Below, in pieces: positions 24,757 to 34,746 of a DNA stretch of 42,344 nt. The position numbers were made by a program, and so were the translations under genes. Numbering within the stretch: the first letter of the stretch is position 1; each line of letters opens with the position of its first letter. The stretch is from an uncultured Rhodospirillaceae bacterium (GTDB lineage Bacteria; Pseudomonadota; Alphaproteobacteria; Rhodospirillales; Magnetospirillaceae). The notes below the pieces were generated by a model. That model was not told where the DNA came from and did no database searches. It saw only the letters and a list, made by a program, of their open reading frames with translations. The DNA lies in NCBI GenBank assembly GCA_903941105.1, contig CAJANL010000013.1, forward strand, positions 1 to 42,344. The letters are read 5' to 3'.

Positions 24757-25380
24757 CTAGAGTTCCTTGCCGTGCTGTGCCAGATACTTGGCGACGCCGT
24801 CCGGGCTGGCCTTCATGCCGGCCTTGCCCTTCTGCCAGCCGGCGGGGCAAACCTCGCCGTGTTCCTCGTTGAACTGCAGCGCGTCGACCAGGCGCACCAT
24901 CTCGTCGACGTTGCGGCCCAGCGGCAGATTGTTGACATGCGCCACCTGCACCACGCCATTGCGGTCGATCAGGAAGCTGCCGCGCAGGGCGACGCCACCG
25001 GGCAGCAGGACGCCGAAGCTCTTGGCGATGCTCTTGGTCAGGTCGGCCACCATGGGGAACTGCACGTTGCCCAGGCCGCCCTTGTCCACCGGGGTGTTCT
25101 TCCACGCCAGGTGGGTAAAGTGGGAATCGACGCTGACCGCCACAACCTTGACGTTCTTTTCGGCGAAGGTGGCCAAGCGATGGTCGTGGGCCAGAATCTC
25201 GGACGGGCAGACGAAGGTGAAATCCAACGGGTAGAAGAACACCAGGCCGTAGGACCCGGCCAGATAGGACTTCAGGTTGAAGGCGCCATCGATCTCATTG
25301 CTGGGCATCACCGCCGGGGCGGTGAAGTCGGGGGCCGGGGTGCCCACCAGTGAAACGGGTGCCGGGCTCGCATCGGACAT
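24757..25380 (-). CDS. Typical 2-Cys peroxiredoxin (AhpC/Prx1 family)
   Basis: 207 residues. Peroxidatic Cys58 lies in PLDFTFVCPSEI and resolving Cys178 in GEVCPAGWQKGK; both motifs are complete, so this is the typical two-Cys class and not Prx6. It reduces H2O2 and organic peroxides. The ATG at 25380 follows GAGGGAGACACC; an upstream in-frame start at 25419 lacks a ribosome site. The gene is divergent from the Lrp-type regulator, which starts 247 bases away and might control it. The trxB gene downstream supplies a plausible electron route. No ahpF is visible. Confidence 0.94.
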   Translation of the reverse strand: MSDASPAPVSLVGTPAPDFTAPAVMPSNEIDGAFNLKSYLAGSYGLVFFYPLDFTFVCPSEILAHDHRLATFAEKNVKVVAVSVDSHFTHLAWKNTPVDKGGLGNVQFPMVADLTKSIAKSFGVLLPGGVALRGSFLIDRNGVVQVAHVNNLPLGRNVDEMVRLVDALQFNEEHGEVCPAGWQKGKAGMKASPDGVAKYLAQHGKEL

Positions 25381-25563
25381 GGGTGTCTCCCTCGAATGGG
25401 GGTGAAGCTGTGAGGGCAAATCTAATTCGGAACCGCCGACGACGCAAGATGGAATGATTACAAAAAGGGAGGCAGGAGGGGAAAAAACCTCGACATTCAG
25501 GCTATACCCCGGTGTATGACCCGACGCTGCGGAATTTTATTTCGCGGCGCGACAAACTGCCCC

Positions 25564-25592
25564 TTGGCGCCACCCGGGGAGCGGAGTAATAT
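25564..25592 (+). promoter_or_regulatory. Candidate sigma-70-type promoter for the Lrp/AsnC gene
   Basis: TTGGCG (25564-25569), 17-base spacer, TAATAT (25587-25592), 35 bases before the ATG. An overlapping TATAAT-like stretch follows directly. The position and spacing fit a housekeeping promoter. Confidence 0.5.
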
Positions 25593-25627
25593 AATTTCGC
25601 GAATCGGGGTTCGTTTGGAGCAAGATA

Positions 25628-26122
25628 ATGCAACGGGTCAAACTCGACCGGATAGACCGCCGCATTTTGGCGGATCTACAGGCCGACGGTCGGATGACCA
25701 ATGTCGAGCTGGCTCGTCGCGCCGGCATCTCGGCGCCGCCCTGCCTGCGCCGGGTGCGGGCCCTGGAGGACGCCGGCTTCATCAAGGGCTATCATTGCGA
25801 TATCGACCCGTCCGCCCTGTCCTTCAACGTCACCGTCTTCGCCCATGTCGGGCTGAACAGCCAGGCCGAGGCCGATCTCAAGGCGTTCGAGGACCTGGTC
25901 AAGGGCTGGCCCGAGGTGCGCGAGTGCCACATGCTGGCCGGCGAGACCGACTTCCTGCTGAAGGTGGTGGCGCACGACTGGGACGACTACCAGCGCTTCC
26001 TGACCACCCGCCTCACCGCGGCGCCCAATATCAGCCACGTCAAGAGCGCGCTGGCCATCCGCACCTCCAAGCTGCAGCCCGGCGTTCCCATCGACGTCGA
26101 GACCGGGCCGGAGCCGGAGTAG
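25628..26122 (+). CDS. Lrp/AsnC-family transcriptional regulator
   Basis: 164 residues. The N-terminal helix-turn-helix (LDRIDRRILADLQADGRMTN, then VELARRAGISAPPCLRRVRA) is followed by the RAM ligand-binding domain, with VRECHMLAGETDFLLKVVAH as its central strand-turn-strand. Such proteins form octamers and respond to amino acids. An AAG-rich leader (GGAGCAAG) precedes the ATG. It is divergent from the peroxiredoxin gene. Its start is clear; the effector is not. Confidence 0.94.
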   Translation: MQRVKLDRIDRRILADLQADGRMTNVELARRAGISAPPCLRRVRALEDAGFIKGYHCDIDPSALSFNVTVFAHVGLNSQAEADLKAFEDLVKGWPEVRECHMLAGETDFLLKVVAHDWDDYQRFLTTRLTAAPNISHVKSALAIRTSKLQPGVPIDVETGPEPE

Positions 26123-26129
26123 CCGCTGG

Positions 26130-27485
26130 CTACCGCCCCGCCATTTCCACCAGACGATCGGGACTCACCGCGCCCAGCGGCGCCATCGGCGACTTGCCCT
26201 GGGCCTGCAGCAGCAGACGGGCGGCGGCGAGGCGGTCGGCGGCGCTGAAGCCGGCCAGCCGCTTGCGGGCGTCGCGGCGCTCGCTGTCGGGACCGCCGAA
26301 GCCGGCGGCCGCCACCGCGTACCAGCGCGCCGACTGGGCGGTATCGCGTGGCACTCCGGCGCCTTGCTCGTACAGCACTGCCAGGGCGGTGGCCGAGGGG
26401 GCGTGGCCGCGCCGGGCCGGCGGTTCGGCGATCCTGGCGGCCATGGCGGGGGCCTGCGCCATGGCGGCGGTCAGGGCGGCATCCGACAGCGTGACGATGG
26501 CCTCGCGGCTGCGGTCGGCCGGCAGCACCTCGGCGGCGACCAGCAGGCGCTCGATGAATTCGGCCGAGGCCGGGTTGGCGCCGAATCCCTTCAGCGCATG
26601 CGGGCTTCCGGCGAGGCGGTCGCGGCGGGTGGCGGCGTCGGCGATCTGGGCCAGGCTGGCCAGGGCGCCCTTGTGGTCGCCGGCCCGCATGCGGACGCCA
26701 AACAGGTTGAGCAGGACGGCGGTGCGATCGGTGGCGGCGGGCAGATCGCGTTCGACCTCGGTGGCGACGGTCAGCGCCGCGGCGGTGGCGCCGCCCATGA
26801 CCAGGGTCTCGCCCATGCTCATGCCGGCGGCAAGGCGCTCGGCCGGCGTCGGCAGCGCCCGTAGCGCCGCCAGGGCCTCGTCGAGCACCGCCGGCGCCTT
26901 GGCCGCCACCTGGGCCAGCAGGCGGGCCTTGAGGCTGGGATCGGGGTCGCGGGCGAAGGTCAGGGCGGCCTCGATATTGTTGCGACGGACGGCCGCGTCG
27001 ATCTCGTAGCTGGAGATGCTTTCGCGGCTTTCGCGCACCAGCTTGGGGTCGTCCTGGACGGTGGGTGCGTCGGTGGCGGCGGCCAGCACCGCCATGCCCT
27101 CGCCCTGATCTGCGGTTTCCATGCCGCCACGGCCCTGGCGCAGGAAGACTTCCAGCACCCGGGCCCCACGCAATGCGTCCAGAGGCCACAGGATTTCGCC
27201 GCTATGGGACATGGCCTCGCCCAGGGAGCAGGCCTGGAAGAAGACGACGCCCGAGCCAGGGTGGAACTTGTTGTTCTTGCTGCGGAAGGCGCGCGCCACC
27301 AGTCCTTCGATCTTGCACGGGCCGACACCGGAGGCGGGGCCGTCGACCCCCTTGACCTCGATCTGGAGGTGATGGTCGGCGGCCAGCCGCCGCGCCACCC
27401 AATGCTTGGGTTCGGGTCCGGCGGCTTCGGCGGTGGCACCGGTGGCGAGCACGAGGATGATGGCAAGAACTGATCGCGCGTGCAT
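26130..27485 (-). CDS. Exported Sel1-repeat-containing protein of unknown function
   Basis: 451 residues. The signal peptide is MHARSVLAIILVLATGATAE with cleavage after AEA-A. Residues 20-140 form a strand-rich region (KHWVARRLAADHHLQIEVKG) with two cysteines that could pair (CKIEG and ACSLGE). Residues 150-360 are alpha-helical repeats. Residues 365-400 read ATALAVLYEQGAGVPRDTAQ then SARWYAVAAAGF, one Sel1/TPR-like repeat. The ATG at 27485 has GGGAG before it. It is periplasmic by prediction. Helical solenoids of this type often bind proteins. It is convergent with the Lrp gene and lies downstream of uvrD with a 30-base gap. Confidence 0.72.
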   Translation of the reverse strand: MHARSVLAIILVLATGATAEAAGPEPKHWVARRLAADHHLQIEVKGVDGPASGVGPCKIEGLVARAFRSKNNKFHPGSGVVFFQACSLGEAMSHSGEILWPLDALRGARVLEVFLRQGRGGMETADQGEGMAVLAAATDAPTVQDDPKLVRESRESISSYEIDAAVRRNNIEAALTFARDPDPSLKARLLAQVAAKAPAVLDEALAALRALPTPAERLAAGMSMGETLVMGGATAAALTVATEVERDLPAATDRTAVLLNLFGVRMRAGDHKGALASLAQIADAATRRDRLAGSPHALKGFGANPASAEFIERLLVAAEVLPADRSREAIVTLSDAALTAAMAQAPAMAARIAEPPARRGHAPSATALAVLYEQGAGVPRDTAQSARWYAVAAAGFGGPDSERRDARKRLAGFSAADRLAAARLLLQAQGKSPMAPLGAVSPDRLVEMAGR

Positions 27486-27515
27486 GTCCGCTCCCGGCAA
27501 GGTTATCGCCCTAAA

Positions 27516-29786
27516 TCACACGGCATCGACAAAGCTGTCGAGCACCTTCTTGGTGCCGGCCTTGTCGAAGGCGATTTCCAGCTTGTTGTCGTCCACCGCC
27601 AGCACGGTGCCGGTACCGAATTTGTCGTGGAACACCCGCTGGCCGGTTTTGAACCCGCCGGCCGAGGACTTGCGCTCGGCCACCTTCCAACTGGTGGCCT
27701 CGATGGTGGGAGGACTGCGGCGCGGCCAGCTCTGGCGATTCCAGGCGGCCGATGACTCGGCCAGCCCGCCGCCGGCATAGAGGCCGCGCTCGGCGGCGCG
27801 TTCCACATGCGCCTCGGGCAGTTCGTCGAGGAAGCGGCTGGGCAATTGCGATTTCCACTGATTGTAGACGCGGCGGTTGGCCGCGAAGGTGATCAGCACC
27901 CGGCGGCGGGCGCGGGTGATACCGACATAGGCCAGTCGGCGCTCCTCTTCCAGCCCCTGGGTGCCGCTTTCATTGAGGGCGCGAATGTGGGGGAAGATCT
28001 CCTCTTCCCATCCCGGCAGGAAGATACTGTCGAACTCCAGGCCCTTGGCGCCGTGCAGCGTCATCACCACGATGCTGTCGCCCTCGGCCTTGACGTCGTT
28101 CTCCATCACCAGCGCGACGTGTTCGAGGAAGCTTTGCAGGCCGTCGTATTCCTCCAGCGCCGCCACCAGTTCCTTGAGGTTTTCCAGCCGGCCCGGCGCC
28201 TCGGGGCTCTTGTCGTTCTGCCACATCTCGGTGTAGCCCGACTCGTCGAGGATGATGGCGGCCAGTTCGGCGTGGGGCATGGTGTCGAGCAGGCTGCGCC
28301 AGCGCAGCACGTCGGCGCAGAAGCGGGCCAGCGAGGCGCGCGGCCGCGGCTTCAGCTCGTCGGTCTCCACCAGCAGGGCGGCGGCGTCGAACAGCGACAG
28401 GCCGCGCTTGCGTGCCGCCATGTGCACCGATTGCAGGGCGGCATCGCCTAGGCCGCGCTTGGGCAGGTTGACGATGCGCTCGAAGGCCAGGCCGTCGTCG
28501 GGCGACACCACCAGCCGCAGATAGGCCATGGCATCGCGGATTTCCGCCCGCTCATAGAAACGTGGCCCGCCGATCACCCGATAGGGGACGCCGGTGGTGA
28601 TCAGCCGCTCCTCGAACTCGCGGGTCTGGAAGCCGGCGCGGACCAGGATGGCCATGCCCGCCAGCCGCTCACCCTTTCTTTGCAGCGCCTCGATCTCGTC
28701 GACCACGACGCGCGCCTCCTCCTCGCCGTCCCACACGCCGCGCACCCGCACCTTTTCCAGCGTGTCGGCGTCATAGGTCAGCCCGGGCCGCAGGGTCTTG
28801 CCCAGCCGGCCGGCGTTGTTGGCGATGAGGCACGAGGCGGCGGCCAGGATATGCGGCGTCGAGCGGTAGTTGCTTTCCAGCCGCACCACGCGGGCGCCGG
28901 GGAAATCGCGCTCGAAGCGCAGGATGTTGCCGACGTCGGCGCCGCGCCAGGAATAGATCGACTGGTCGTCGTCGCCGACGCAGCAGATGTTCCGGTGCTT
29001 CTGGGCCAGGAGGCGCAGCCACAGGTACTGGGCGACGTTGGTGTCCTGGTACTCGTCCACCAGCAGGTAGCGGAACTGCTCCTGGTAGTGGGCCAGCACC
29101 TCGGGCTGGGTAAGGAACACCGTCACCACGTGCAGCAGCAGGTCGCCGAAGTCGCAGGCGTTCAGGGTCCTGAGGCGCTCCTGATACAGTCGGTACAGCT
29201 CCTGCGCCCGGCCGCCCGCCATGTCGGAGGCATCGGACTTGTCGGGCGTCTGGCCGCGGTCCTTCCAGCGCTGGATGGTGGCCATCAGCGCCTGCGGCGG
29301 CCACTTCTTGGCATCGATGCTCTCGGACTCCATCACCTGCTTGAGCAGGCGCAGCTGGTCGTCGGAGTCGAGGATGGTGAAATTGCTCTTCAGCCTCACC
29401 GCCTCGGCGTGGCGGCGCAGGATGCGGACGCACAGGGAGTGGAAGGTTCCCAGCCAGATGCCCTCGGAAACCGGCCCGATCAGGCCGGCGACGCGTTCCC
29501 GCATCTCGCGGGCCGCCCGGTTGGTGAAGGTCACCGCCAGGCACTGCCACGGCTGGGCGCGGCGGCCGGCCAGGATGTGGGCGAGGCGGGCGGTGAGCAC
29601 CTTGGTCTTGCCGGTGCCGGCGCCGGACAGCACCAGAACCGGGCCGTCGGTGGTGGTCACCGCCTCGTGCTGCTCGGGATTGAGTCCCTTCAGCCAGGGC
29701 GCGTCGGGGGGGACCGGCACCGGGCCGGTCTGGCGCGGTGGCGGGGCGGATGGCAATTCGTCGTCGAGGGCGAAGGGATCGGTCAT
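27516..29786 (-). CDS. uvrD: UvrD/PcrA-type superfamily 1 DNA helicase
   Basis: 756 residues. Motifs in order: Q-motif LNPEQHEAV, Walker [14 protein letters not shown], Walker [13 protein letters not shown], motif [17 protein letters not shown], motif [11 protein letters not shown], motif [14 protein letters not shown] and motif [16 protein letters not shown]. The C-terminus [20 protein letters not shown] is the Tudor-like domain that contacts RNA polymerase in PcrA. It unwinds DNA 3' to 5' in nucleotide-excision and mismatch repair. The ATG at 29786 is the first with no competing upstream sense. The chemoreceptor gene is divergent from it. Confidence 0.95.
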   Translation of the reverse strand: MTDPFALDDELPSAPPPRQTGPVPVPPDAPWLKGLNPEQHEAVTTTDGPVLVLSGAGTGKTKVLTARLAHILAGRRAQPWQCLAVTFTNRAAREMRERVAGLIGPVSEGIWLGTFHSLCVRILRRHAEAVRLKSNFTILDSDDQLRLLKQVMESESIDAKKWPPQALMATIQRWKDRGQTPDKSDASDMAGGRAQELYRLYQERLRTLNACDFGDLLLHVVTVFLTQPEVLAHYQEQFRYLLVDEYQDTNVAQYLWLRLLAQKHRNICCVGDDDQSIYSWRGADVGNILRFERDFPGARVVRLESNYRSTPHILAAASCLIANNAGRLGKTLRPGLTYDADTLEKVRVRGVWDGEEEARVVVDEIEALQRKGERLAGMAILVRAGFQTREFEERLITTGVPYRVIGGPRFYERAEIRDAMAYLRLVVSPDDGLAFERIVNLPKRGLGDAALQSVHMAARKRGLSLFDAAALLVETDELKPRPRASLARFCADVLRWRSLLDTMPHAELAAIILDESGYTEMWQNDKSPEAPGRLENLKELVAALEEYDGLQSFLEHVALVMENDVKAEGDSIVVMTLHGAKGLEFDSIFLPGWEEEIFPHIRALNESGTQGLEEERRLAYVGITRARRRVLITFAANRRVYNQWKSQLPSRFLDELPEAHVERAAERGLYAGGGLAESSAAWNRQSWPRRSPPTIEATSWKVAERKSSAGGFKTGQRVFHDKFGTGTVLAVDDNKLEIAFDKAGTKKVLDSFVDAV

Positions 29787-29911
29787 GGCGGCGGGATGAT
29801 ATAGCGATCGACGCCGGCCGCCCATTGCCTTTTGGGTGCGGGATCCTTGCTATGGCAATAGGCGGTATTGGCTATAAGGTAAGAACGACGCCAACGAAAA
29901 AAGGCACGGTC

Positions 29912-31882
29912 GTGCAGATCCGCATCATCCACAAGGTTTTCGGTCTCGTCATCCTGATGTCATTGGTAGCCGTGGCCCTCGGCACCCTCGGCTATCTCAC
30001 CGTCAGCCGCTATGCCAAGGGCGTCGAGGCCATCGAACTGGCCGCCGAGCGGGCATTGCAGGCCGAGCGGGTCAATGCCGACGTGCTGTCGGTGGTGATG
30101 GATTCGCGCGGCATCTACATGTCACTGTCGCCCCCCGAGACGGACAAATACGGCAAGGCCATGGAGGCGGTGCTGCCGCGCATCCAGAGCCGCATGGATG
30201 AATGGCGCCGCATCGTCCCCCCCGAGCGCATGGCCGAGTTCGAGGCCCTGGCCGCCGAGGTGGACAACTTCATCAAGGTGCGCACCGAACTGATCCGCCT
30301 CGGACGCACCGAAGGCGCCGCCGCCGGCCGCATTTACGGCGACAACGATGCCAATCGATCGCGCCGCCAGGCACTCAACAAGCAGATCGTCCAGGCCACC
30401 GCCAACGGCCGCGAGGACATGGCCCGCACCGTCGCCGAACTGGCCGAGCTGCGGCGGCAGATCGGCTTTCAGCTGTCGCTGCTCACTATCGCCGGTGTGG
30501 CGATCGGATTGGTGGTGGCGTGGTACCTGGCGCGCACCCAGATCAGCCGGCCCATGGAGCACATCGTCACCGCCATGGCCACCCTGGCGGCCGGCGACCG
30601 CAACACGATCATCCCCGAAACCCAGCGCGGCGACGAATTCGGCGACATGGCCAAGGCGCTCCAGCGCTTCAAGGACACCGCCAACGAGGTCGAGCGCGTC
30701 AAGGCCGAGCATGAGGAGGACACCGCCCGCGCCATCGCCGAGCAGCGTCGGGTCATCAGCAAGGTCACCAATGGCTTCGAGCAGCGCGTCTCCGAAGCAG
30801 TCCGCATCCTCGACGATGCCGCCGAATCCATGGGCGGCGCGTCGCAGCAACTTCTGGCGGCCGCCCAGTCCACCGAAGGCGAGGCCATGGCCGTGGCGTC
30901 CACCGCCGAGCAGGCCTCCGTCAATGTCGGCGCGGTGGCGGCCGGAGCCGAGGAACTGGCTGCATCGCTGTCGGAAGTGAGCCGCCAGGTTTCCACCACC
31001 AGCTCCATCGCCCGCCAGGCGGTGGAGAAAGCCCGGGCCACCGACGCCCTGGTGGAAGGGCTGGCCCGGGCGGCGGGCAGCATCGGCGCCGTGGTCGACC
31101 TGATCAGCGACATCGCCGGCCAGACCAACCTGCTGGCCCTCAACGCCACCATCGAGGCGGCCCGCGCCGGCGACGCCGGCAAGGGCTTCGCTGTGGTCGC
31201 CAACGAGGTCAAACACCTGGCCAGCCAGACCGGCAAGGCCACCGAGGACATCCGTCGCCAGATCGGCGAGGTGCAATCCGCCACCGAGCAGGCGGTGGCG
31301 GCCATCCGCGACATCGGCTCGGTGATCGTCGAGGTCGACGGGCTCGCCGCCGCCATGGCCGCCGCGGTCGAGCAGCAGAACGCCGCCACCAACGAGATCA
31401 GCCGCCACGTCCAGGAGGCCTCGGACGGCACCCAGCGGGTTTCCACCACCATTCGCCGGGTCTCCGACGAGGCGGTGCGCACCGGCGGCGTCGCCAACGA
31501 GGTGTCGCGCACCGCCGCCACCCTGTCGGCCCGCTCGGCCGAGATGCGCGACGAAATCGAACGCTTCCTGGCGTTGATGAAGGACGTGGGGGACCGCCGC
31601 CAGTATCAGCGGGTCCATATGGAACTGCCGGTGGTGGTTCTGTTGCCGTCCGGCCTCAAACTGGAGGGCGCCACCATCGATGTCTCGCTGGGCGGCCTGC
31701 GCATGAACGGGTTGGGCGCCAATCTGGTGGGCCAGCACCTGCAGGTCGACATCGGCGGTGGCCGTGTGCGCGCCCCGGCCGAGGTGATCGCCTCGCACGA
31801 CGGCGAGACCCGCCTGATGTTCGACCAGGACTACCCCGACCACAACGCTTTGGTGACGCTGCTGGGAGAGAAGGGCGCCTAA
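29912..31882 (+). CDS. Methyl-accepting chemotaxis protein with C-terminal PilZ domain
   Basis: 656 residues from a GTG preceded by AAGG. Helix 1 is about 8-28, a four-helix-bundle type periplasmic domain spans 35-180, and helix 2 about 187-207. HAMP follows, then the signalling domain whose hairpin tip reads [20 protein letters not shown] with [15 protein letters not shown]. After about residue 560 a PilZ domain begins: RRQYQR gives the RxxxR motif (563-567) and DVSLGG (590-595) the D/N-x-S-x-x-G motif that together bind c-di-GMP. Chemotaxis output could thus be tuned by c-di-GMP. No che genes are adjacent. It starts 125 bases from divergent uvrD. Confidence 0.93.
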   Translation: MQIRIIHKVFGLVILMSLVAVALGTLGYLTVSRYAKGVEAIELAAERALQAERVNADVLSVVMDSRGIYMSLSPPETDKYGKAMEAVLPRIQSRMDEWRRIVPPERMAEFEALAAEVDNFIKVRTELIRLGRTEGAAAGRIYGDNDANRSRRQALNKQIVQATANGREDMARTVAELAELRRQIGFQLSLLTIAGVAIGLVVAWYLARTQISRPMEHIVTAMATLAAGDRNTIIPETQRGDEFGDMAKALQRFKDTANEVERVKAEHEEDTARAIAEQRRVISKVTNGFEQRVSEAVRILDDAAESMGGASQQLLAAAQSTEGEAMAVASTAEQASVNVGAVAAGAEELAASLSEVSRQVSTTSSIARQAVEKARATDALVEGLARAAGSIGAVVDLISDIAGQTNLLALNATIEAARAGDAGKGFAVVANEVKHLASQTGKATEDIRRQIGEVQSATEQAVAAIRDIGSVIVEVDGLAAAMAAAVEQQNAATNEISRHVQEASDGTQRVSTTIRRVSDEAVRTGGVANEVSRTAATLSARSAEMRDEIERFLALMKDVGDRRQYQRVHMELPVVVLLPSGLKLEGATIDVSLGGLRMNGLGANLVGQHLQVDIGGGRVRAPAEVIASHDGETRLMFDQDYPDHNALVTLLGEKGA

Positions 31883-31936
31883 CCGCGTCGGTTTGCCCCT
31901 TGCGGGTAGCGGTTGCCGAAGCCATACCTTGGGGCC

Positions 31937-33166
31937 ATGGACACGCTCACCATCGCCGTCTTCGCCTTCACCTATCTCGGCATGGCGCTCGGCCGCGTGC
32001 CGGGGCTGAAGCTCGACCGCGCCGGCATCGCCCTGCTGGGGGTGGTGGTGCTGCTGGGTTCGGGGCGGCTGGAGGTGCGCGAGGTCGGCGGTCCGGTGGA
32101 CGTGCCCACCCTGCTGCTGCTGTTCGCCTTGATGATCGTCTCGGCTCAGTTCCAGATGGCCGGCGTCTACCGGTCGGTGGCGGCGCGGGTGGCGGCGGCC
32201 CCGGGGTCGGCGGCGTGGCTGCTGCTGCTCACCGTGGTGGTGAGCGGACTGTTGTCGGCGGTGCTGGCCAACGATGTCATCTGCTTCGCCATGACGCCCA
32301 TCGTCATCGAGGGAATCCGCCGCCGCGGCCTCGACGCGCGGCCCTTCGCCCTGGCCATCGCCGGGGCGGCCAATGCCGGCAGCGCCATGACGGTGATCGG
32401 CAACCCGCAGAACATCCTGATCGGCCAGTTGGGTGGCCTCGACTTCTGGCGCTTCCTGCTGGCCTGCGGCGTTCCGGGCCTGGTCGCGCTGGTGGTGGTG
32501 TGGCTGTCGGTGCGCTGGGTGTGGCGCAAGGAACTGGCCGCCACGCCGGCACCTCTGCCGCCCGAGCCGCTGCCTGCCCCCGATGGCTGGCAGACGGTGA
32601 AGGGATTGGCGGCGGTGGTCGGGCTGGTGCTGCTGTTCGCCACGCCGCTGCCGCGCGAGGTCGGCGCCCTGGTCATCGCCGGGCTGCTGCTGACCAGCCG
32701 CAGGATGTCGAGCCGCGAGATGATCGGTTCGGTAGACTGGCACCTGCTGCTGCTGTTCGCCTGCCTGTTCATCGTCACCGACACCTTCGCCAACACCGGC
32801 CTTGCCCAGGCCGGCGTCGAGCGGCTGGCCGAGATGGGACTGTTCCCCGACCACTTGGCGGTAATGGCGCCGCTGATGCTGGCGGGATCCAACACCATCG
32901 GCAATGTGCCGGCGGTGATGCTGATCCTGTCGGTGTGGCCGACCCCCGAGCCGGGGGCGCTCTACGGTCTGGCCCTGCTGTCGACGCTGGCCGGCAACCT
33001 GCTGCTGGTGGGCAGCCTCGCCAACATCATCACCGCCGAGCGGGCCGCCGCCGCCGGGGTGACGCTGGGATTCCTCGACTTCGCCCGCGCCGGCATTCCC
33101 ATGACTCTGGCCACCATGGGGTTGGCGACGGGGTGGTTGTGGGGAATGGGGTGGGTGGGGTGGTGA
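31937..33166 (+). CDS. ArsB/NhaD-superfamily (ion transporter) membrane protein
   Basis: 409 residues with about ten membrane helices. LLSAVLANDVICFAMTPIVI and the later GSNTIGNVPAVMLIL are the paired A-N-D and S-N-x-x-x-N-V-P segments typical of the ion transporter (IT/ArsB-NhaD) superfamily; GNPQNILIGQ also fits. Family members move arsenite, citrate, sulfate or Na+/H+. Substrate cannot be read from the sequence; no ars gene is nearby. The ATG at 31937 is used; the longer alternate frame is noise. It follows the chemoreceptor gene by 54 bases on the same strand. Confidence 0.85.
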   Translation: MDTLTIAVFAFTYLGMALGRVPGLKLDRAGIALLGVVVLLGSGRLEVREVGGPVDVPTLLLLFALMIVSAQFQMAGVYRSVAARVAAAPGSAAWLLLLTVVVSGLLSAVLANDVICFAMTPIVIEGIRRRGLDARPFALAIAGAANAGSAMTVIGNPQNILIGQLGGLDFWRFLLACGVPGLVALVVVWLSVRWVWRKELAATPAPLPPEPLPAPDGWQTVKGLAAVVGLVLLFATPLPREVGALVIAGLLLTSRRMSSREMIGSVDWHLLLLFACLFIVTDTFANTGLAQAGVERLAEMGLFPDHLAVMAPLMLAGSNTIGNVPAVMLILSVWPTPEPGALYGLALLSTLAGNLLLVGSLANIITAERAAAAGVTLGFLDFARAGIPMTLATMGLATGWLWGMGWVGW

Positions 33167-33227
33167 GCCCTGCATTGACACCGCCCGCAGGCTTGACCTT
33201 GCGGCACTTCGGTTCGATGCTGGGGGA

Positions 33228-33650
33228 ATGAACACCGCCAATACGCTGCCGCATGTCACCGCGGCCCTCAACGCCGTGGCCCTCGGCTTCCTGCTGACCG
33301 GGTATGTCCTGATCCGCACCGGCCGGCGCGAGCAGCACCGCAAGGCCATGCTGGCGGCGGTGGCGGCATCGGGATTGTTCCTCGCCTTCTATATCGTCTA
33401 CCACTTCACCGCGCCCATCTTCGTTTTCCGTGGCACCGGCGCGGTGCGGCCAATCTATTACGCCCTGCTGATCAGCCACGTCGCCCTGGCTGCGCTGGTG
33501 ACGCCCATGGTGCTGTTGACGGTGTGGCGCGGCCTCACCGGCGTGTTTCCCCGGCACAAAAGATTGGCCCGGTGGACCTTCCCCCTGTGGACCTACGTGT
33601 CGGTGTCGGGAATCGTGGTATACGCAATGCTATATCACGTCTATACGTGA
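33228..33650 (+). CDS. DUF420 membrane protein
   Basis: 140 residues and four membrane helices. HRKAMLAAVAASGLFLAFYI, YHFTAP and PIYYALLISHVALA plus HKRLARWTFPLWTYVSVSGI carry the conserved histidines of the DUF420/YozB family. Such genes often sit with cytochrome oxidase assembly genes, and here ctaB starts 40 bases after the stop. A role in haem-copper oxidase maturation is inferred from that pairing; the histidines may bind haem or copper. Start ATG follows GGGGGA. Confidence 0.82.
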   Translation: MNTANTLPHVTAALNAVALGFLLTGYVLIRTGRREQHRKAMLAAVAASGLFLAFYIVYHFTAPIFVFRGTGAVRPIYYALLISHVALAALVTPMVLLTVWRGLTGVFPRHKRLARWTFPLWTYVSVSGIVVYAMLYHVYT

Positions 33651-33690
33651 TATAGCTGAAGCGCCGGGCTAAGTGCCGGCCGGAGTGGGC

Positions 33691-34539
33691 ATGACCTTCA
33701 AGCAATACCTATCCCTGTGCAAACCGCGCATTGCTGTGACCATCGCCCTGACGGCGGGCACCGGTTATATCGCCATGGCCAAGCAGGTCGATCCGCTGGC
33801 CTTGGTGCTGCTGGCCGTGGCCATGGCGCTGGGCTCGTCGGGAGCCGCCGTGGTCAACCACGTCTGGGACCGCGACATCGATGGATTGATGAAGCGCACC
33901 AGCACGCGGCCCATGGTGATGGGAGGCTCGCGGCCCCGGGCTCTGCTGTTGGCCGGGCTGCTGACGGCGGCCGGACTGATCCTGGCGGGGGCGGTGTTCA
34001 ACTGGGTGGTGGCGCTGCACCTGTTTCTCGGCTCGTTCGTCTATGTGGTGATCTACACCATCTGGCTGAAGCGCCGACATTGGCTCAACATCGTGCTGGG
34101 CGGTGCCGCCGGCAGCTTCGCGGTGCTGGCCGGCGCCGCGGCGGTGGACCCCAACGAATTCATGCTGCCAGCGGTGCTGGCCCTGGTGCTGTTCCTGTGG
34201 ACGCCCAGCCATTTCTGGGCCCTGGCCATCCTGCTGACCGAGGACTACAAGCGCGCCGGCGTCCCCATGCTGCCGGTGGTGGTGGGGCCGCAGCGCACCG
34301 CCTGGTGGATCCTGGCCAACAGCCTGGCCCTGGTGGGCTCGTCGCTGCTGCCGTGGACCCTGGGGCTGCTGGGGCCGCTCTATGCCATCGTCGCGGCGGC
34401 ATTGGGGCTGGCCCTGCTGGCGTTCAACGTCAAATTGGTCATGCAGCCGGTCCGGTTCTGGGCGGGGTGGAACTTCGCCGCGTCCATGCCCTATCTGCTG
34501 GGCCTGTTCATTGCCATCGTGCTGGACAAGCACCTCTAG
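33691..34539 (+). CDS. ctaB: Protoheme IX farnesyltransferase (haem O synthase)
   Basis: 282 residues with about nine membrane helices. It attaches a farnesyl group to haem b to make haem O for terminal oxidases. The first aspartate-rich motif is NHVWDRDIDGLMKRT (N-x-x-x-D-x-x-x-D), and the second conserved segment is DYKRAGVPMLPVV. The ATG at 33691 is chosen over a GTG at 33673 because GGAGTGGGC lies right before it. The oxidase subunit genes are not in the window. The TAG stop lies within the CTAG target duplication of the MITE that follows, so the gene ends exactly at an insertion site. Confidence 0.95.
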   Translation: MTFKQYLSLCKPRIAVTIALTAGTGYIAMAKQVDPLALVLLAVAMALGSSGAAVVNHVWDRDIDGLMKRTSTRPMVMGGSRPRALLLAGLLTAAGLILAGAVFNWVVALHLFLGSFVYVVIYTIWLKRRHWLNIVLGGAAGSFAVLAGAAAVDPNEFMLPAVLALVLFLWTPSHFWALAILLTEDYKRAGVPMLPVVVGPQRTAWWILANSLALVGSSLLPWTLGLLGPLYAIVAAALGLALLAFNVKLVMQPVRFWAGWNFAASMPYLLGLFIAIVLDKHL

Positions 34540-34710
34540 CAGGGTGCGGAAAAACTCTTCCCACCATCCTTCATCTCGTCACCCCCGCGAAGGCGGGGGG
34601 CCATGTTGGGGCAAGGACTGGCATTTGCCCCCATATGCTGTGCTGCCGGACGCATGGATTCCCGCCTTCGCGGGAATGACGAAAGGAAAGTTGAGTTTTT
34701 GCGCACCCTG
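34540..34710. mobile_element. MITE copy 1, 171 bp, IS5-type target duplication
   Basis: Terminal inverted repeats of 18 bp start with CAGGGTGCGGAAAAACTC (one mismatch at the right end, 34693-34710). The element is flanked by CTAG on both sides (34536-34539 and 34711-34714), a 4-bp YTAR duplication as made by IS5-group transposases. No coding capacity. Two internal palindromes, CCCCCGC/GCGGGGG and ATTCCCGC/GCGGGAAT, would fold strongly in RNA. It is about 96 percent identical to 42131-42301. Confidence 0.88.
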
Positions 34711-34746
34711 CTAGCCCGTGACGCACGCCTTCTGCCCCCGGCGGAA

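Noticed and set aside
30122-33349. Open frame of 1075 codons on the minus strand
   Set aside because: Antisense to the chemoreceptor and permease genes, rich in His/Gln/Gly/Arg, with no start signal or recognisable fold.
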